Below are positions 7,597 through 18,982 of a stretch of 20,216 bases of DNA, one piece after another. Numbering within the stretch: position 1 is the stretch's first letter; each line of letters starts with the position of its first letter. The notes under the pieces are model-generated. The model worked only from the letters and a program-made list of their open reading frames with translations, searched no databases and was not told the origin of the DNA. Source of the stretch: Trichosphaerium sp. ATCC 40318. Its lineage: Eukaryota > Discosea > Flabellinia > Trichosidae. The stretch covers positions 1-20,216 of the forward strand of contig JALMLS010000010.1 of assembly GCA_038496445.1 (NCBI GenBank). Direction: 5' to 3'. The position numbers and the translations under genes were made by a program.

Positions 7597-10358
7597 GTAA
7601 GTTTCAGCGAGCTAAAGTAAAAAAAAAACTTATGCTCACTTCGAATAGTTGAAAAAAATATAATGATGTATCGTGGGCGTGCAAATGGCAACGAGCTCAC
7701 GGGCGAAAACGTCTTGGGAAAAGTGCTACCTTTGCTGCGTATGGTAAAAAAAACAGTGTAAATGGCGTCAACTAAAATAACGAACTAGGTTTTTAAGATA
7801 TCACGTGTGCGATCTTTTTGTCGTTATACAATACACACTCAAGTTGGGGTTTTGCTATCAAATATTCAATGGGTACGAGCGATACCATGCGTGTTTTTGA
7901 ACGAAAAAAATAAAAAAAATACGGTTTTGTTGACAACTTTTACTGCCAACTAGTAATAGTGTTTTGTGGGTTTTTTGGTTTGTTTAAAAATTAGGGACTC
8001 AAAAACTAGAATTGGAAGGCACTCGTAGCCTTGTTATTACGTTTAACAAGTGGTTTCAATAATTAAACAAATTTTCATACGTCAAAGCTTTTAGTTTGTT
8101 TTATTGCAAGGACGAAAAGAAGAGCTCGAGAAGAAAAAAAAAAATTTACAAAAAGATCTTGTTGAAAAAAAACTTTTCCTCTTTCGAACCCTATCCTCTT
8201 TTTTTTCCTTTTTTATCACGAACGTCAAGCCGCTTTTATCCTTCTTAATCACAAAGAATTTGAATCCATTTGGCTACATTTTAAGCCATGAAACCATCAC
8301 TTAAGCATGCGTAAGTTGTCACCAAACAAAACGTTTTGGTTTTTGTGGTCTTTTTTATGGAAGTTTGAAACTAACCTGAAAGCCAGCGTCTGCTTTAATA
8401 AACATTGCGATCCGTACGTCCTTTGTCAAGCTTCACTAGGGTCATGTTTAGACTTTTCTCGTTACATAAAATTTAAAAAAATCACGTGATAAAAAAGATA
8501 CGCTGTAGTGGTATTAAAAAAAAACAATGTCGGTGATCTAAGGGAAACTGGTACGAAAAAAAAACCTGAAAAAATATGATTTAGGCTTACTTTTCTTTTG
8601 ATTAAACTCGTTGTAGGTAAATGGCATACGATGGAGGCTCCCTAGCACACTAGTAGTAAAATTTTTGTGGCGCTAAACAAAAGAAATCATAACGTTCTCC
8701 AAATCAACATGAGACACATGTGTCTTCATGCTTGACTCCATTGATGGCAAATATTTTATATCGGCGGAAGCGTCATTATTGCAGACTATGTCATTTTAAC
8801 TTATCATGACAGGTAGCTGAGCGCTAGCGCACACTTGTTGTAGCAAAAAAAAGTGGACTTTTTCAGGCAAGTATTTGTGTGACTTACTATTGTTATACAG
8901 CGGTCAATACGAAGTGATAGTGCTATTCACGCATGACAATGAAACATAAGAAATAATTAGATGTCTTTTCGAATCGCTCATGCCTCAATGACGCGCTGTA
9001 CAATGAGGAACTGTTGATAAAAATAACGTTGTAGGTAAACTATTTTGTTAAATGAGTTGTGCAGTTTAGAAGTTCCAAAGACGTCAACAAACAGCTGATT
9101 TAGGTAAATATCGCCGTAGGGAACTCGAGTGACCCTTTTTGTATTGACAAAAAGTTGAAAAGGTACAAAAGTAGCCTACAACTAGCACCGAGCGTAGAGC
9201 ATGTTTTTTGTTTCTTTTGTCCTTTAGTTTTTTTGAAAAGAAAGCAACAAAAAAAAATCTCGTTCATGACTTCTTTTCTAGGTTGGTAGATGAGCTACAA
9301 TTCTATTGGGGTGATATGTGTCAATACTATAACTATGTGTACTATCTTGAAACGTTTCCGTTAATAAATCTATCACATGTCACGCACACTGAAGCTTCGC
9401 AAGTTTTTTTGCTGATGTTTTTAACGTAATTTTCCATCCTTCGTTTTAAACTGACGCATCATTTATAAACTCCGCTACATGATATATAAATACGTGTGTA
9501 CCTAGGCCCCAAAAACGAAAAATGGCAAAAAGAAAAAATCAAATCTGAAAAAAAACCAGAACAAGACTTTGCTCTCTAACACCGCGTATTCACGTGGAGT
9601 TCCCTACCCGAAGAATTCCGCTTTCTCTGTAAAAATGGATTGACAAAAATAGAAAAAACAAAAGCATCACATCGCAAGGCCAGCACAGAGTGCCATCAAA
9701 ACTTAGGTTTGTTCTATCTCATTTTTTTACGAAGGATTTTTGTTTTTGCTTAGTTTGCAGTACCGTATCACAACCACCGCTTTGCTGCACCAAGTTAAAT
9801 ACGCACAAATCACTTGTGATCTAACGGAAATTCTTAAATCTGTAAGGAATTTGTTAGCACATCATGACGTACATGAAAACTAGCAGAATTTTTTTTTTGA
9901 ACAAAAATGTTGAAGTTTCATCTTTTATGTTTCACGTTTTCGGTTTATTTCCAAAAGGTAAAATACACTTAACATTGTACTATCTAAGCTTTTATACGGA
10001 GATTGGAGTGGGTAAACTTTTTTTTCCGGGCGTCACTTTCTAGGAGATGAATGTTTAATTTTTTGCAAAGCAGAAAAAAAAAGTTTCAAACACAACGATG
10101 AACAGGACGCTCACCTACAAAGTAAGCCTATTATTTTTTGCTTTAACGGATACGGTTTATAACAGTGAACATATCCTCGTAAGTTTCTTGTCCCTACAAC
10201 TGCAACTATGCCCCTAAATACTTATAGAATTAAAAAAGACGCCAAAGAAAATAAATCAAAATGTCATGTATGTGCATTAAAAAGATTATTTTATCAAAAT
10301 TATTGGCCTTTCTATCCATAAAATTCAAGCACAAACTACAGCAACAACAAGAAAGAAA

Positions 10359-10805
10359 ATGTTTACATCCCATAACCTCTCTTCTGCATCTGCACGTGCA
10401 AATCAATTCGCCATAAAAAACACTAGAACCTCGAGAGTAAAGCGCCCGTGGATATTCAAGCCAGCCGTCGAGTTTGTCCATGAGACAGAGCGCTATCAGC
10501 TCACTTACCACCGATCAGCAGGTACACAGCCCCATTTTGCTCTTTATTTTACTAATCCAAAATTGTTAGTGAGCAAAAAAAGGTACAACGTGAGGAACCC
10601 GCAAGTAATGAGATACAAGAACAGCCATTACAACGGTAGAGCCATAGGTTTGGAAACATTAACAACATTCGAGTGCGAACCACAAAAGGAAGTCAGAACA
10701 AAGCTATTTCACAATCCAGCGCCAGCTATGGACGTTTTCGTACATTGGAGAAGGTTTGTCTTTGTATATCATAGCACAGGGGACGTTGAAAACAACCGTT
10801 GTTAG
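10359..10805 (+). CDS. Hypothetical 148-residue open reading frame
   Basis: This is the longest uninterrupted frame in the window that belongs to no recognised gene. It begins ATG after an A-rich stretch and ends TAG, followed 25 bp on by an AATAATAAAAC stretch that could serve as a polyadenylation signal. The protein is basic (many Arg, Lys and His), with no signal peptide, membrane segment or repeat. I do not recognise a family. Against it, nearby real genes are heavily split by introns and this one is not, and the opposite strand is also open over part of it. Its reality is uncertain. Confidence 0.3.
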   Translation: MFTSHNLSSASARANQFAIKNTRTSRVKRPWIFKPAVEFVHETERYQLTYHRSAGTQPHFALYFTNPKLLVSKKRYNVRNPQVMRYKNSHYNGRAIGLETLTTFECEPQKEVRTKLFHNPAPAMDVFVHWRRFVFVYHSTGDVENNRC

Positions 10806-10883
10806 TACAATACTTTGTTTCATTAATAATAAAACAACTTTGCTTTAATGATTTTTTCCACTGTTCGTTAGTACCGCTTGGTT

Positions 10884-10896
10884 CACGTGACACGTG
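10884..10896. promoter_or_regulatory. Paired CACGTG sites
   Basis: Two CACGTG cores overlap in TTCACGTGACACGTGATA, starting 7 bp apart. This is the only place where two copies are adjacent. It lies just downstream of the 148-codon frame and about 1 kb from the 3' end of ERB1, so its target gene is unclear. Confidence 0.35.
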
Positions 10897-10905
10897 ATAC
10901 GCCAA

Positions 10906-11897
10906 CAATAGGCTTTTTTATTTGTGTTGTATGGGTGTTTTTTATTTCACTACCACTGGTACACTTGTGACGCGTGGAGATGGGTTACTATCCTGTTTAA
11001 AACTCTTTTGATTATAAACTACTTCTGTCTCGGGAAAAACGGTCGCTGTCAAAGCATTCTTGGGCCCAGAATGGCTCTTTGATCATATACAACAATTGCT
11101 ATAGCATGAGAGGATATATACAAGCCAACTAGCGTATACATAGGGTGTACTTTGTAGTAAAACTGCGAAAGGAAGCTTTTTTTGTTAGGAACATCAAAAA
11201 CTTGTGTACGCCGAAGTATAAACTACCTTGCTGCTGTTTATACCAACCGTTTTTAAGACTGTTTTGGCATTGGCAAAAGCGCACAACCTGTAGTAATGTC
11301 AGCTGTAATAACTTATGCTAGAAAGTCGTTTATTCGTTTTTATACGCGTGCGTGTTTATTGTGGAGTGGGTGGTACGGGCATAAAACGATTTGGAAGAAA
11401 ACCTCCCAATGGAGAAACTCACAAAAAGCCACGAAAGACAATTCGTATTGTATAAATACGCTCGGTCGATATTTCACAGATAAAAAAAACGAGTGTTAAC
11501 GGATTTGAAAAAAAAAATTGGGGAACTCGGATTTGTCGGGCAAATCTGTCGTTTATTAGTGTAGCACTCTGTTTTGAGTAGTATTGGTATGTATTTTTGA
11601 GTCGGACGCCAATATACCGCTTATTGAGACTATCGAAAACAGATCTCGTAAATCCGGGAAAAAGAAGATAGTAAGACTGTTTTCGAGTAGGACGTAGCTG
11701 GAAGTATTTTATTTGACGGAGTTTAGGTACTAGATTTGGTTTAAAACCATTTTTATTTTAATCACGTGTAAAGATACAATAAATGTACGTAATGCAATAG
11801 AAACATTAAAAATACCATACACAAACAAAAAAACAACAAAAACACTGATCACTTTACAAAACTGCTCTCGCCGCTTTTTTTTATTTTTTATTCGTTC
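10906..11897. other. Intergenic region downstream of ERB1
   Basis: I see no supportable gene. A 67-codon frame (11296-11499) has no recognisable feature. One CACGTG (11763) is present. The last ~150 bp are A/T-rich and probably hold the ERB1 3' end. Confidence 0.4.
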
Positions 11898-14800
11898 TTA
11901 TACCCACAATCGTATTGTTGAATCAGCGCCAGCACTAAATAGCCATGGTTGTCCAGGGTAAAAAGCGATGTCTAAAATTCCTACGAGAAAAAACCACGTT
12001 AGCCATGTCACCGTACCCGTAAGTAAATACGTACCATATCCGTCTACGCGTTGGTGACCGCGTAATATTTTCAATGGAACAATCAAAGCATTCTTCGTTA
12101 AATCATCGTACACCATTCCATGGTATACGTGAATCTGTCCATCGTCTGCACAGGAAGCGAAAAGAGGATACATTGGGTGAAATACAACTTTACGCAATGA
12201 GTCTTTATGATATCTAGAAACAAAAGCAATCAGCCATTCCATCCACAAAAACGGAGAAAAAAAGAAAGTGAAATGTGTCGCATCGAGTTGTGAGCAAATT
12301 TGAAAAAAAAAACGTACTTTATTCTCTTCCAAGGAGCTTCGGACGATAGATCGTGATCATACCAGTGTAAACGCTTCTCGTAGGTACCAATGATACAATT
12401 ATCTCCTGTTTTGTTTAGTTAGCGAACCACGAGTTATATAAGAAATCTTCAAACCACTAGCACGTACCCTTTGGATGAACATCAATTGACGAAATGAATT
12501 CAAAATTACCAGTAATTTTGTATTTCAGATTACGTGTTTTTAAGTCATAAACACGACAATATTGCTTAGAGCATAGATACAACCAAGGCTTGAATGGATG
12601 AAATTTTACAGCAGTAATGTAACCTACAAAAAGAAGAAAATGTCAATAGATTGCCTTAACAACAGGCCACACTGTGTATCGCCTGGAAGTCCCCGAAATA
12701 ACAAACGTACCCTTATTTTTTTTAAATGGTGCTTGTGTTTGTCTCTTTGTTATACGATGAAACAATACGGCTGTAGCAGTAGCTAATCGGACGCGTAAGA
12801 TAGCGAATACGTAAGCTAAAGATTAACATACCTTGAGGAGCTACAGTTGCCATGTAGTCACCGCGGGAGTGCCAAGTCATATGTTTTACGCTTGCTTTCT
12901 ATACATTGCATTAGTTAGAGCCTAAAACGCCAATAGAGTATCGCTGTACGTACAACGTAGGCAAAGGTGATCTTAGAAGCGATTTTATGTTCCCTCTCCT
13001 CTTCTGTAGGGTAATGCCATTGTACCTTTGATAGCATCTTATCTTGTATAATAGTTTCTCTATCTTCACCAAATAGAGCTTTTGTGTAGGCCGTTTGTTC
13101 TTCTGAACCAATATCTGGGACAACAAAGTACACACATTTATCACTACCAACGTATCGTCAAAAACCAAGCGAGGCAGTAGAGTAAAAAATTGTTCAGAAA
13201 AAAAATAAGCAAGAAAAGAAACAAAAGACGTCAACAAAAACAATCACTTACGTAACAACACAGAAACAACAGTAGTCAGGATTTGGATTCCAAGATACTT
13301 GATGTATAATAGAGTCAAATTGCCATTTGTTTTGACAACGACCTGTTTGTACTTCCCAAAGACGAACAGTTTTATCGTCAGAACCTATAAAACAAATATG
13401 TCAAAAAAAAAAAAAAAAATGATTTGTTTTTGTTTTAGAAACTAACCTGAGAGCATCCATTGTCCACTTGGATAAACGCTAATAGATCGAACACCACCTT
13501 CATGACCAATATAACGTATACGTTCTTTTTCTGGGAAAGGTCTGAGTTCTTCTGGTTTTGGCATAGGAGGAATATCATCCCTGTTTTTTCGTTTTGTTTT
13601 CTAAACAAAACACGTGTTAATTACGGTCTAGAAACTTCTTGGTTTTTTCAAAGAATGGCTTCACAATGAAGAATGTGAGAAATAATTACCTTTGGTTTAG
13701 GTAGACGTCTACACATGTATAGATCAAGGCATCTATCCATACGCTCTTTGAAAAAGTGCTGGTATGCCGGAACATCAAGGAGTTTGCCGTATGATTTAGG
13801 CTTCCAGTATTGTTTACGTAGTTCTTTTGGTGTTTTATCATAATTATTCTCTTCTCTTTCATCCCATAGATATTCTTTAGGTGGATTGTATGACTCTTCA
13901 TTCTCTAATAAAGGAATTTAGAAAAAAAACCAAAAAAATTCTGAAGTTCAAAGAACACAAGGTTGGTCAACGTCGAACCCACTCCAAGTAAATCCCTTTT
14001 GTACTGAAACAGAATGCAAAGGGTATTTACGCTTTCGTAGGGAAAAAGAACAGCGACAAATGAAGATTTGGTGAAACAAAAGAAAACAAAACGATTAAAA
14101 TTAAACGCACGTGGTGGACGCTCTTTTGGCGCCAGTAATCTGTTAAGAGGATCTTTAGTATCCTCCTCATCTCCCCACATATCATAAAACTGTTGAGAAA
14201 TAAGAGGATCTTCAAGCATGCCATCATCTGTCTTTGGTTTCAACTTTTCAGGATCAAATTTAATAAACCCTTTGCGCATCTTGACCATCAGTTCTTGTAT
14301 CTAAACAAAAGTCTTAATATCTCATCGGTTTACTGAATAAGTAGTACCTTCTGTTTCTCCCATTTCGAAGGCAAGAAGCTTGATTTTGTAGGTGGTCGGT
14401 TAGTTACAGCATGTGTATCATCTTTATGTTCTGTAAACTCAACAAACCACTAATAATACAGTCAAAAACAGAACTAAACAAAAAAAAAAAGTTCTACGCA
14501 CATTCTCTGACGCATATCGTGCAGGTTCCTCTCCCTTACGTATTTGTTGTATAATTTTAAGATCTCTTGCGGATAGGACAATCTTCTTACCAGTTTTCTC
14601 ATCGAAAACAACACGCCTGAAACAAGCTGTTAGACATCTATTTTCAGAAAAAAAAAAGAAAGAAATAGAAAATGCGAGGATATGTCATGTACCAAGATGT
14701 CGGTGTTTCGTGTCTTGTAACCCATTTATCAATTTCATCATACTGTTTAGGTTTTTTGACTGGATTACCATCAAGATCATAACCAAGATGCTCGTAATCA

Positions 14801-15429
14801 TCATACCACTCAAGTGGTACATTACCGATTGTAGTGAGAGTACGCTAAAGGCATTAAAATAAAACAAACGCAAAAAACAAAGAAAAACTCTTTCTGGCTA
14901 ATTGACTTGTCAAAGTATATTCATTTCGTGTACCTCATTTTCAGAGTCCTCAGAATCGTATAGTAGATCTTCTAGCTCTGAAATATCCTTAAAGCCCATA
15001 GCTTCAATGTCAATTTTGTTTAATTTGCCTAATTTGCGCTTCCTAATGTTTTCTAGATCATCTTCAATACCAGTGGTGGCGTTTGCTTCCTTTTGAATGG
15101 AGCTGTCAGCAGCATCGACTGAAATGTGTATTAGGCTCGTTTAGCATATATTGGAGCATACCATCGAATAAATCTACGCCTCCCATCATACTTGGGCCTT
15201 TTGTTGATTCGCTTGCGGCACTGGAGGAAGTTTCTGCCGCCACAGGGCGCTTGCGCTTTGATGGGCGCTTTCCTGTAACGCAAGCTGAGCCACAGCGAAT
15301 TTGCCAAAAAACAAAAAGGTAATAAAAATTTCTCAACATTTGCACAGCGTTTCGCGAATTATACAAGCATATACAACTGTTTGCTTTGACATTGCGCGTT
15401 TTTTTCTGCGTACCTCTTCTGTGAGACAT
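11898..15429 (-). CDS. ERB1: Ribosome biogenesis protein ERB1/BOP1 (PeBoW complex), 16 exons
   Basis: This is a nucleolar factor that, with the Nop7/PES1 and Ytm1/WDR12 partners, matures the large ribosomal subunit rRNA (27S to 25S/5.8S). Exons: 15429-15414, 15272-15162, 15118-14934, 14844-14693, 14616-14502, 14449-14348, 14300-14111, 13904-13690, 13600-13447, 13384-13252, 13143-12954, 12898-12832, 12623-12468, 12405-12318, 12213-12035 and 11980-11898. All phases agree, giving 711 residues (family about 750-800). In order: basic Ser/Ala-rich N-terminus, acidic patch (residues ~90-104), BOP1NT domain from IGNVPLEWYDDYEHLGYD (~109) through ESYNPPKEYLWDE to ELRPFP (~380), then a WD40 propeller (IGHEGGVRSISVYPSGQWML; GSDDKTVRLWE; VFHPMYPLFASCADDG; C-terminal GADSTIRLWV). 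The start MSHRRG is on a 16-nt first exon. Several donors are GTACGT. It shares a 488-bp divergent upstream region with the next gene. Confidence 0.95.
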
Positions 15430-15917
15430 TTGGGCTGTATTCACTTCGTCTCTGGTTACTTAACGAGTGTTGGTGTACTTTACAAGTTTTTTTCACAACT
15501 TCTACGCTTTGACTTGGTCAAAACGAGTCTCATCTGGCAGTAGGTCTTAAAACGCTTCATACACCGCACCTGTCCTCTCTACTATGCTTTCAAGGTCAAT
15601 TTGGCACGGACAGGCAAAAATCGTGCAAAAAACAAAGGGTAAAAATGCCATTGTAGCTTCGAAACAAGTGAGTGTAGGTAACGAAAACACTTAATTAACA
15701 AAAGATAGACTATTCGAGTGCAAACACCCACCAGAGCGTTAACCCAGCTCCAAGAAGCCAGAATTAGCAGAAATAAAAGAGATTTTGTACGCTGGGCGGC
15801 AAACAAACAATAAAAGTTAACCAGTTCGTATAGAAGCAGATAGACTTTGAAGGAGAGCAACATGTTGTTGTCTTTCCTCAAAATTCATTCGGAAGATATC
15901 CAGCAGTTAATTTCACA
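15430..15917. promoter_or_regulatory. 488-bp divergent promoter region between ERB1 and the PEPCK-like gene
   Basis: The two start codons face away from each other across this stretch, so it should hold both promoters and both 5' untranslated regions. A 99-codon minus-strand frame crosses part of it but shows no family. I see no clear TATA box or CACGTG here. Confidence 0.5.
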
Positions 15918-18772
15918 ATGGCACGATACCAAGTCGCACCTTCCGCCTGTACGTAATCTAGAGTACCGAAACACACAAAAATAGAGTGAAACAAACCTAT
16001 ACAACTCATTTTACTTACTTTGTCGCAAAATAGATGGTACAACGTACAGAAATCCACATTTTCGCCATTTATTGATGCTTGCAGAGGGTGTAGCTGGTAA
16101 GAAAATGGAGAACTCACGTGTAGGCTTTGTTTGGTAACGCTCAAATCTAGATAAATATAAAGCTATTCACACTGACGCTGCTGATTCACCTATTGATCAT
16201 AAAGTGTAAGTTTTTAGCGTTTGATCTTCTGAAAAAAAAGAGACTGATGAAAAATCAAGGTATTTTGTTGACACAGATCAATACTCTGTACCTGATGGCG
16301 TTGAATCTATTGATAAGAAACAATTTCGCTTCTTGGCTAAGGCTGTACGTATTTGTGGAACCCTTAAAGCAAATTCTAACGAAAATATGTCAATAATTTG
16401 TTTATTTAACTCCATCTCGTTTGTCGGTCTAATTGTTGTCTGTAGCAAACAGACTGGATGTCGGATCAAGATATCCCTCATAAATTCATGCATGATGCAG
16501 CTGTAGGTTCAAATCGCGCTGCTGAAATGAGGACTCGTACACTAATGGAAAGCGGAAATCACGCTTTGTACTTGAGGTATAAAGTTATTTTGTTTGATAA
16601 GCGCTAAATCAACCGTAGGCATTTATTATGTTCATCAAGATTATCAGGGTACGTATTAGAGATTCATTGTGGTTGCTGTAGCGACTTTTGATTTTTCAAC
16701 GCCATCGATTTGAAAGTAGTGTAATTACTTGTATCTACTCGAAAAAATTCGTCCACGCGTCTACATTGGTATTTACGCGTACAAAGCGAGTAGCGTATAG
16801 ATTCTCCAAAAAACTTTCTCGACAACATTGTTTGTGACTAACGTTTGGTTAGTTATGGTGGTGTTCAACTTTGGTCATCTGATTGGATCGTTTACATATC
16901 TCATAACTACAAATCAGAAAACCCATTGGTTGAGCGTGACCAAACACCAGGTACATGCCCTTTACTTTGAATTTGTTCCAACTTGCCTGTATCTTAAATT
17001 TCTTTTTTAGAGTCCATTGGTATTAAGAATGGTCCTTTCCATGTTATCAACCCTGATAAGCGTGCGTATAAACAATTTTTGTAGTCTCTATTTAGCAGGG
17101 TCTAATATCACTTAGGAATCGTTCTTCTTGGCGCTTCTCAATCTACAGCTTCAATTAAACACTGTTTGGATACTCTACAAACTTTCCACTATTTGTACTT
17201 TGAAAAGGATGCTCTTCCTCTACACGCACATACTTTTGTGAAAAACGGTGTATCATCACTTGTTATTGATCCATCTCAAGTGATGCTTCAACAAGTACGA
17301 GGATTTTTTGTTACGCGTTTGTGGTTGTAACTCATCAATAGGCACCAAGAGGTGATATGTACGGCGCAAGCGGTGCAATTTGGAAACACGAAGGCGTTTA
17401 CCGTTCATACGCCAGTGTTACACATTCAGATGCTGAGGCTCCACGCAAACGAGGGTATGATTACCGTTTTTAGTGGCATTACGCTTCTAACGTTTGATAT
17501 AGAGATTTTGTAGAGAACAATCCTCAAGGCACTTTTATCACAACTCCTCTACCAGATGGTACTGCTCTTTTGCGTTGAAAAATTGTACTTACTTGTTGTT
17601 TCAGGCGAAGCAAGTTTTGTAGAGCACCCTAAATCAGTTGTTATAATGTTGCGTGATACTACTGGCGCATTTCCTCTTGTATCTAGGATCGACCAAGCTC
17701 AAGCCGAAAAGATGTTTAAGGTTTGGCTTTCGCGTAGACCGTTAACTTAACAAACTTGCTAGGTTGGATTCACTGGAAACAAAGACCCTGCTTCCAATAC
17801 CCCTTACTACTATCCTTCTTCCACTGCTTATGGTGATGTTGCTGAAAGTCGTTTCAAGAGCTTACTTACAAGCTACAAACCACAAGTCTACGTTGTAAAC
17901 GTTGTTAAGTACGTTATCAAATAGCTCTTTTCTCTTTCCCGAAAAAAAGCTCGTCCGTGTCGCTCTAACGTTATGAAGGGACAAAAAGGGAACAGAAATA
18001 TCTACAGCAGACCGTAATGCGTTACTTGATGCTATACTCGATGGTTCAGCGGTACAATTCAACGAAATTTTTTATTTCGTTTTCCTCGGTTGGTACTTTT
18101 ATTCTGACTTATTTTTCCCTCTTAGGCTAAAGCAACAGCTACAAAGAATGCGTCATTAAAGGCTGAAGTAATTTCAAAGCTTGGTAGTTTAGATGTGAAG
18201 TTATTTAAGTAAGCATAAACTTAAACCACCCAAGTTTTTTTTATCTTGTTTTTTTCCTCATTGCAAAAAGTCCCTAACTAAACTTTCTTCTAGGGGATTT
18301 GGTACACCAGCTAATACCAAGTCTGTTTTATCCAAACATGGTTTGTAAGTCCACACAATAATCGCACGTGAAACAAAACGTGAACAACAACAAAAAAACA
18401 ACAAAAGAAAAAAGCCAAAATATTGAAAAATTCTTAACTACTTGACATTTATTTCTCTCTTGCTCCCCCGCTTTATGGTATTGTACAAAAGAGTAAAATA
18501 AAATACTTACCCTAGCCCCATTTTTACTCAACACCTTATTTTCTTGCGCACATCGATAGTACCCGTGAGGCTGTTTGTATAAATATTTTTTGTTCTATCA
18601 TTTACTTTTATTTCGTGTTACAGAGTTGCTTGAACAGAATTCAGTCAAGTCTCATCATTCTGGCAGCATTAAGAACCTTCTTTTACCATTTTGGAAATCT
18701 GCTGTCAACGCCTTTATTGAAGGTACTAGGGAAACAGGTCCAAACCACTCAAACAACATTTTGCGAGGGTAG
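15918..18772 (+). CDS. Phosphoenolpyruvate carboxykinase (ATP)-like protein lacking the P-loop; probable pseudoenzyme
   Basis: Exons: 15918-15948, 16034-16117 and 16151-16203 (less certain), 16243-16344, 16446-16576, 16619-16648, 16853-16950, 17011-17061, 17116-17294, 17342-17454, 17503-17558, 17605-17720, 17763-17908, 17979-18051, 18126-18208, 18294-18340 and 18624-18772. They give about 513 residues, close to the usual 530-550. Family resemblance is spread along the protein: MRTRTLMESGNHALYLRHLL, IVLLGASQSTASIKH, LPLHAHTFVKNGVSSLVI, AIWKHEGVY, HPKSVVIMLRDTTGAFPLVS, QAEKMFKVGFTG and ADRNALLDAILDGS. Active ATP-type enzymes convert oxaloacetate to PEP and carry GLSGTGKTTLS after the 'LsLH' strand. 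Here the frame passes from SSLVI straight to DPSQ within one exon (about 17256-17279), so the P-loop Lys is absent. The Arg of the usual 'NTR.sYP' is also replaced (TFITTPLP). Loss of catalysis is inferred. The last intron (283 nt) and the stop are less certain. Confidence 0.8.
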
Positions 18773-18982
18773 AAAAGTGGTAAAACCAAAAACATTTTCC
18801 GACATATTTCACGTATTTAAAATTTCGCCTTCATTTGGACATGCACCGTGATATTATAGCAGAAAATATAGAGCTCCTTGTATTTACTAGTAAATAAGCG
18901 AAAACCATTAAAATAAACTACAAATTATCGTCAACACCTTCCTTTTCTGGAAAGTTTTATCACCTTTGTAGTAAACGCATTA
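18773..18982. other. Short intergenic region
   Basis: This is the space between the stop of the PEPCK-like gene and the ATG of the next gene on the same strand. It should hold the terminator of one and the promoter of the other. No distinct element is visible. Confidence 0.4.

Larger units (their letters stand above)
6385..10358. other. Gene-poor AT-rich intergenic region
   Basis: No gene is supportable in these 4 kb. Open frames such as 8104-8304, 8307-8489 and 9208-9429 are short, rich in Phe/Lys from homopolymer runs, and show no recognisable motif. The stretch does hold CACGTG palindromes (6566, 7588, 7802, 8483, 9591), a strong stem-loop (7140-7219) and a repeated word CGTTGTAGGTAAA (near 8610 and 9027). 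It could contain promoters, noncoding RNAs or decayed sequence. I looked for a tRNA T-arm signature and saw none. Confidence 0.4.

Noticed and set aside
8104-8489. Two adjacent plus-strand open frames
   Set aside because: Composition is dominated by Lys/Phe from poly-A and poly-T runs, with no motif and no matching splice structure.
9208-9429. 73-codon open frame with an internal TTTTCTAG acceptor-like site
   Set aside because: It could be an exon, but no donor or partner exon in phase could be found and no family is recognised.
11296-11499. 67-codon open frame downstream of ERB1
   Set aside because: It is short and featureless, without splice-linked neighbours.
11898-15429. Splicing factor Prp17/CDC40 as identity of the WD40 gene
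   Set aside because: The N-terminal half carries BOP1NT signatures (VPLEWYDDYEHLGYD, ESYNPPKEYLWDE, ELRPFP) and the C-terminus matches ERB1/BOP1 (ASCADDG, HGMVYDDL). Prp17 has neither.
15582-15881. 99-codon minus-strand frame between ERB1 and the PEPCK-like gene
   Set aside because: It lies in the divergent promoter region, reads as random hydrophobic sequence and has no family.
18328-18534. Minus-strand frame inside the last long intron of the PEPCK-like gene
   Set aside because: Poly-A rich intron sequence explains the Phe/Leu-rich translation. No independent support.
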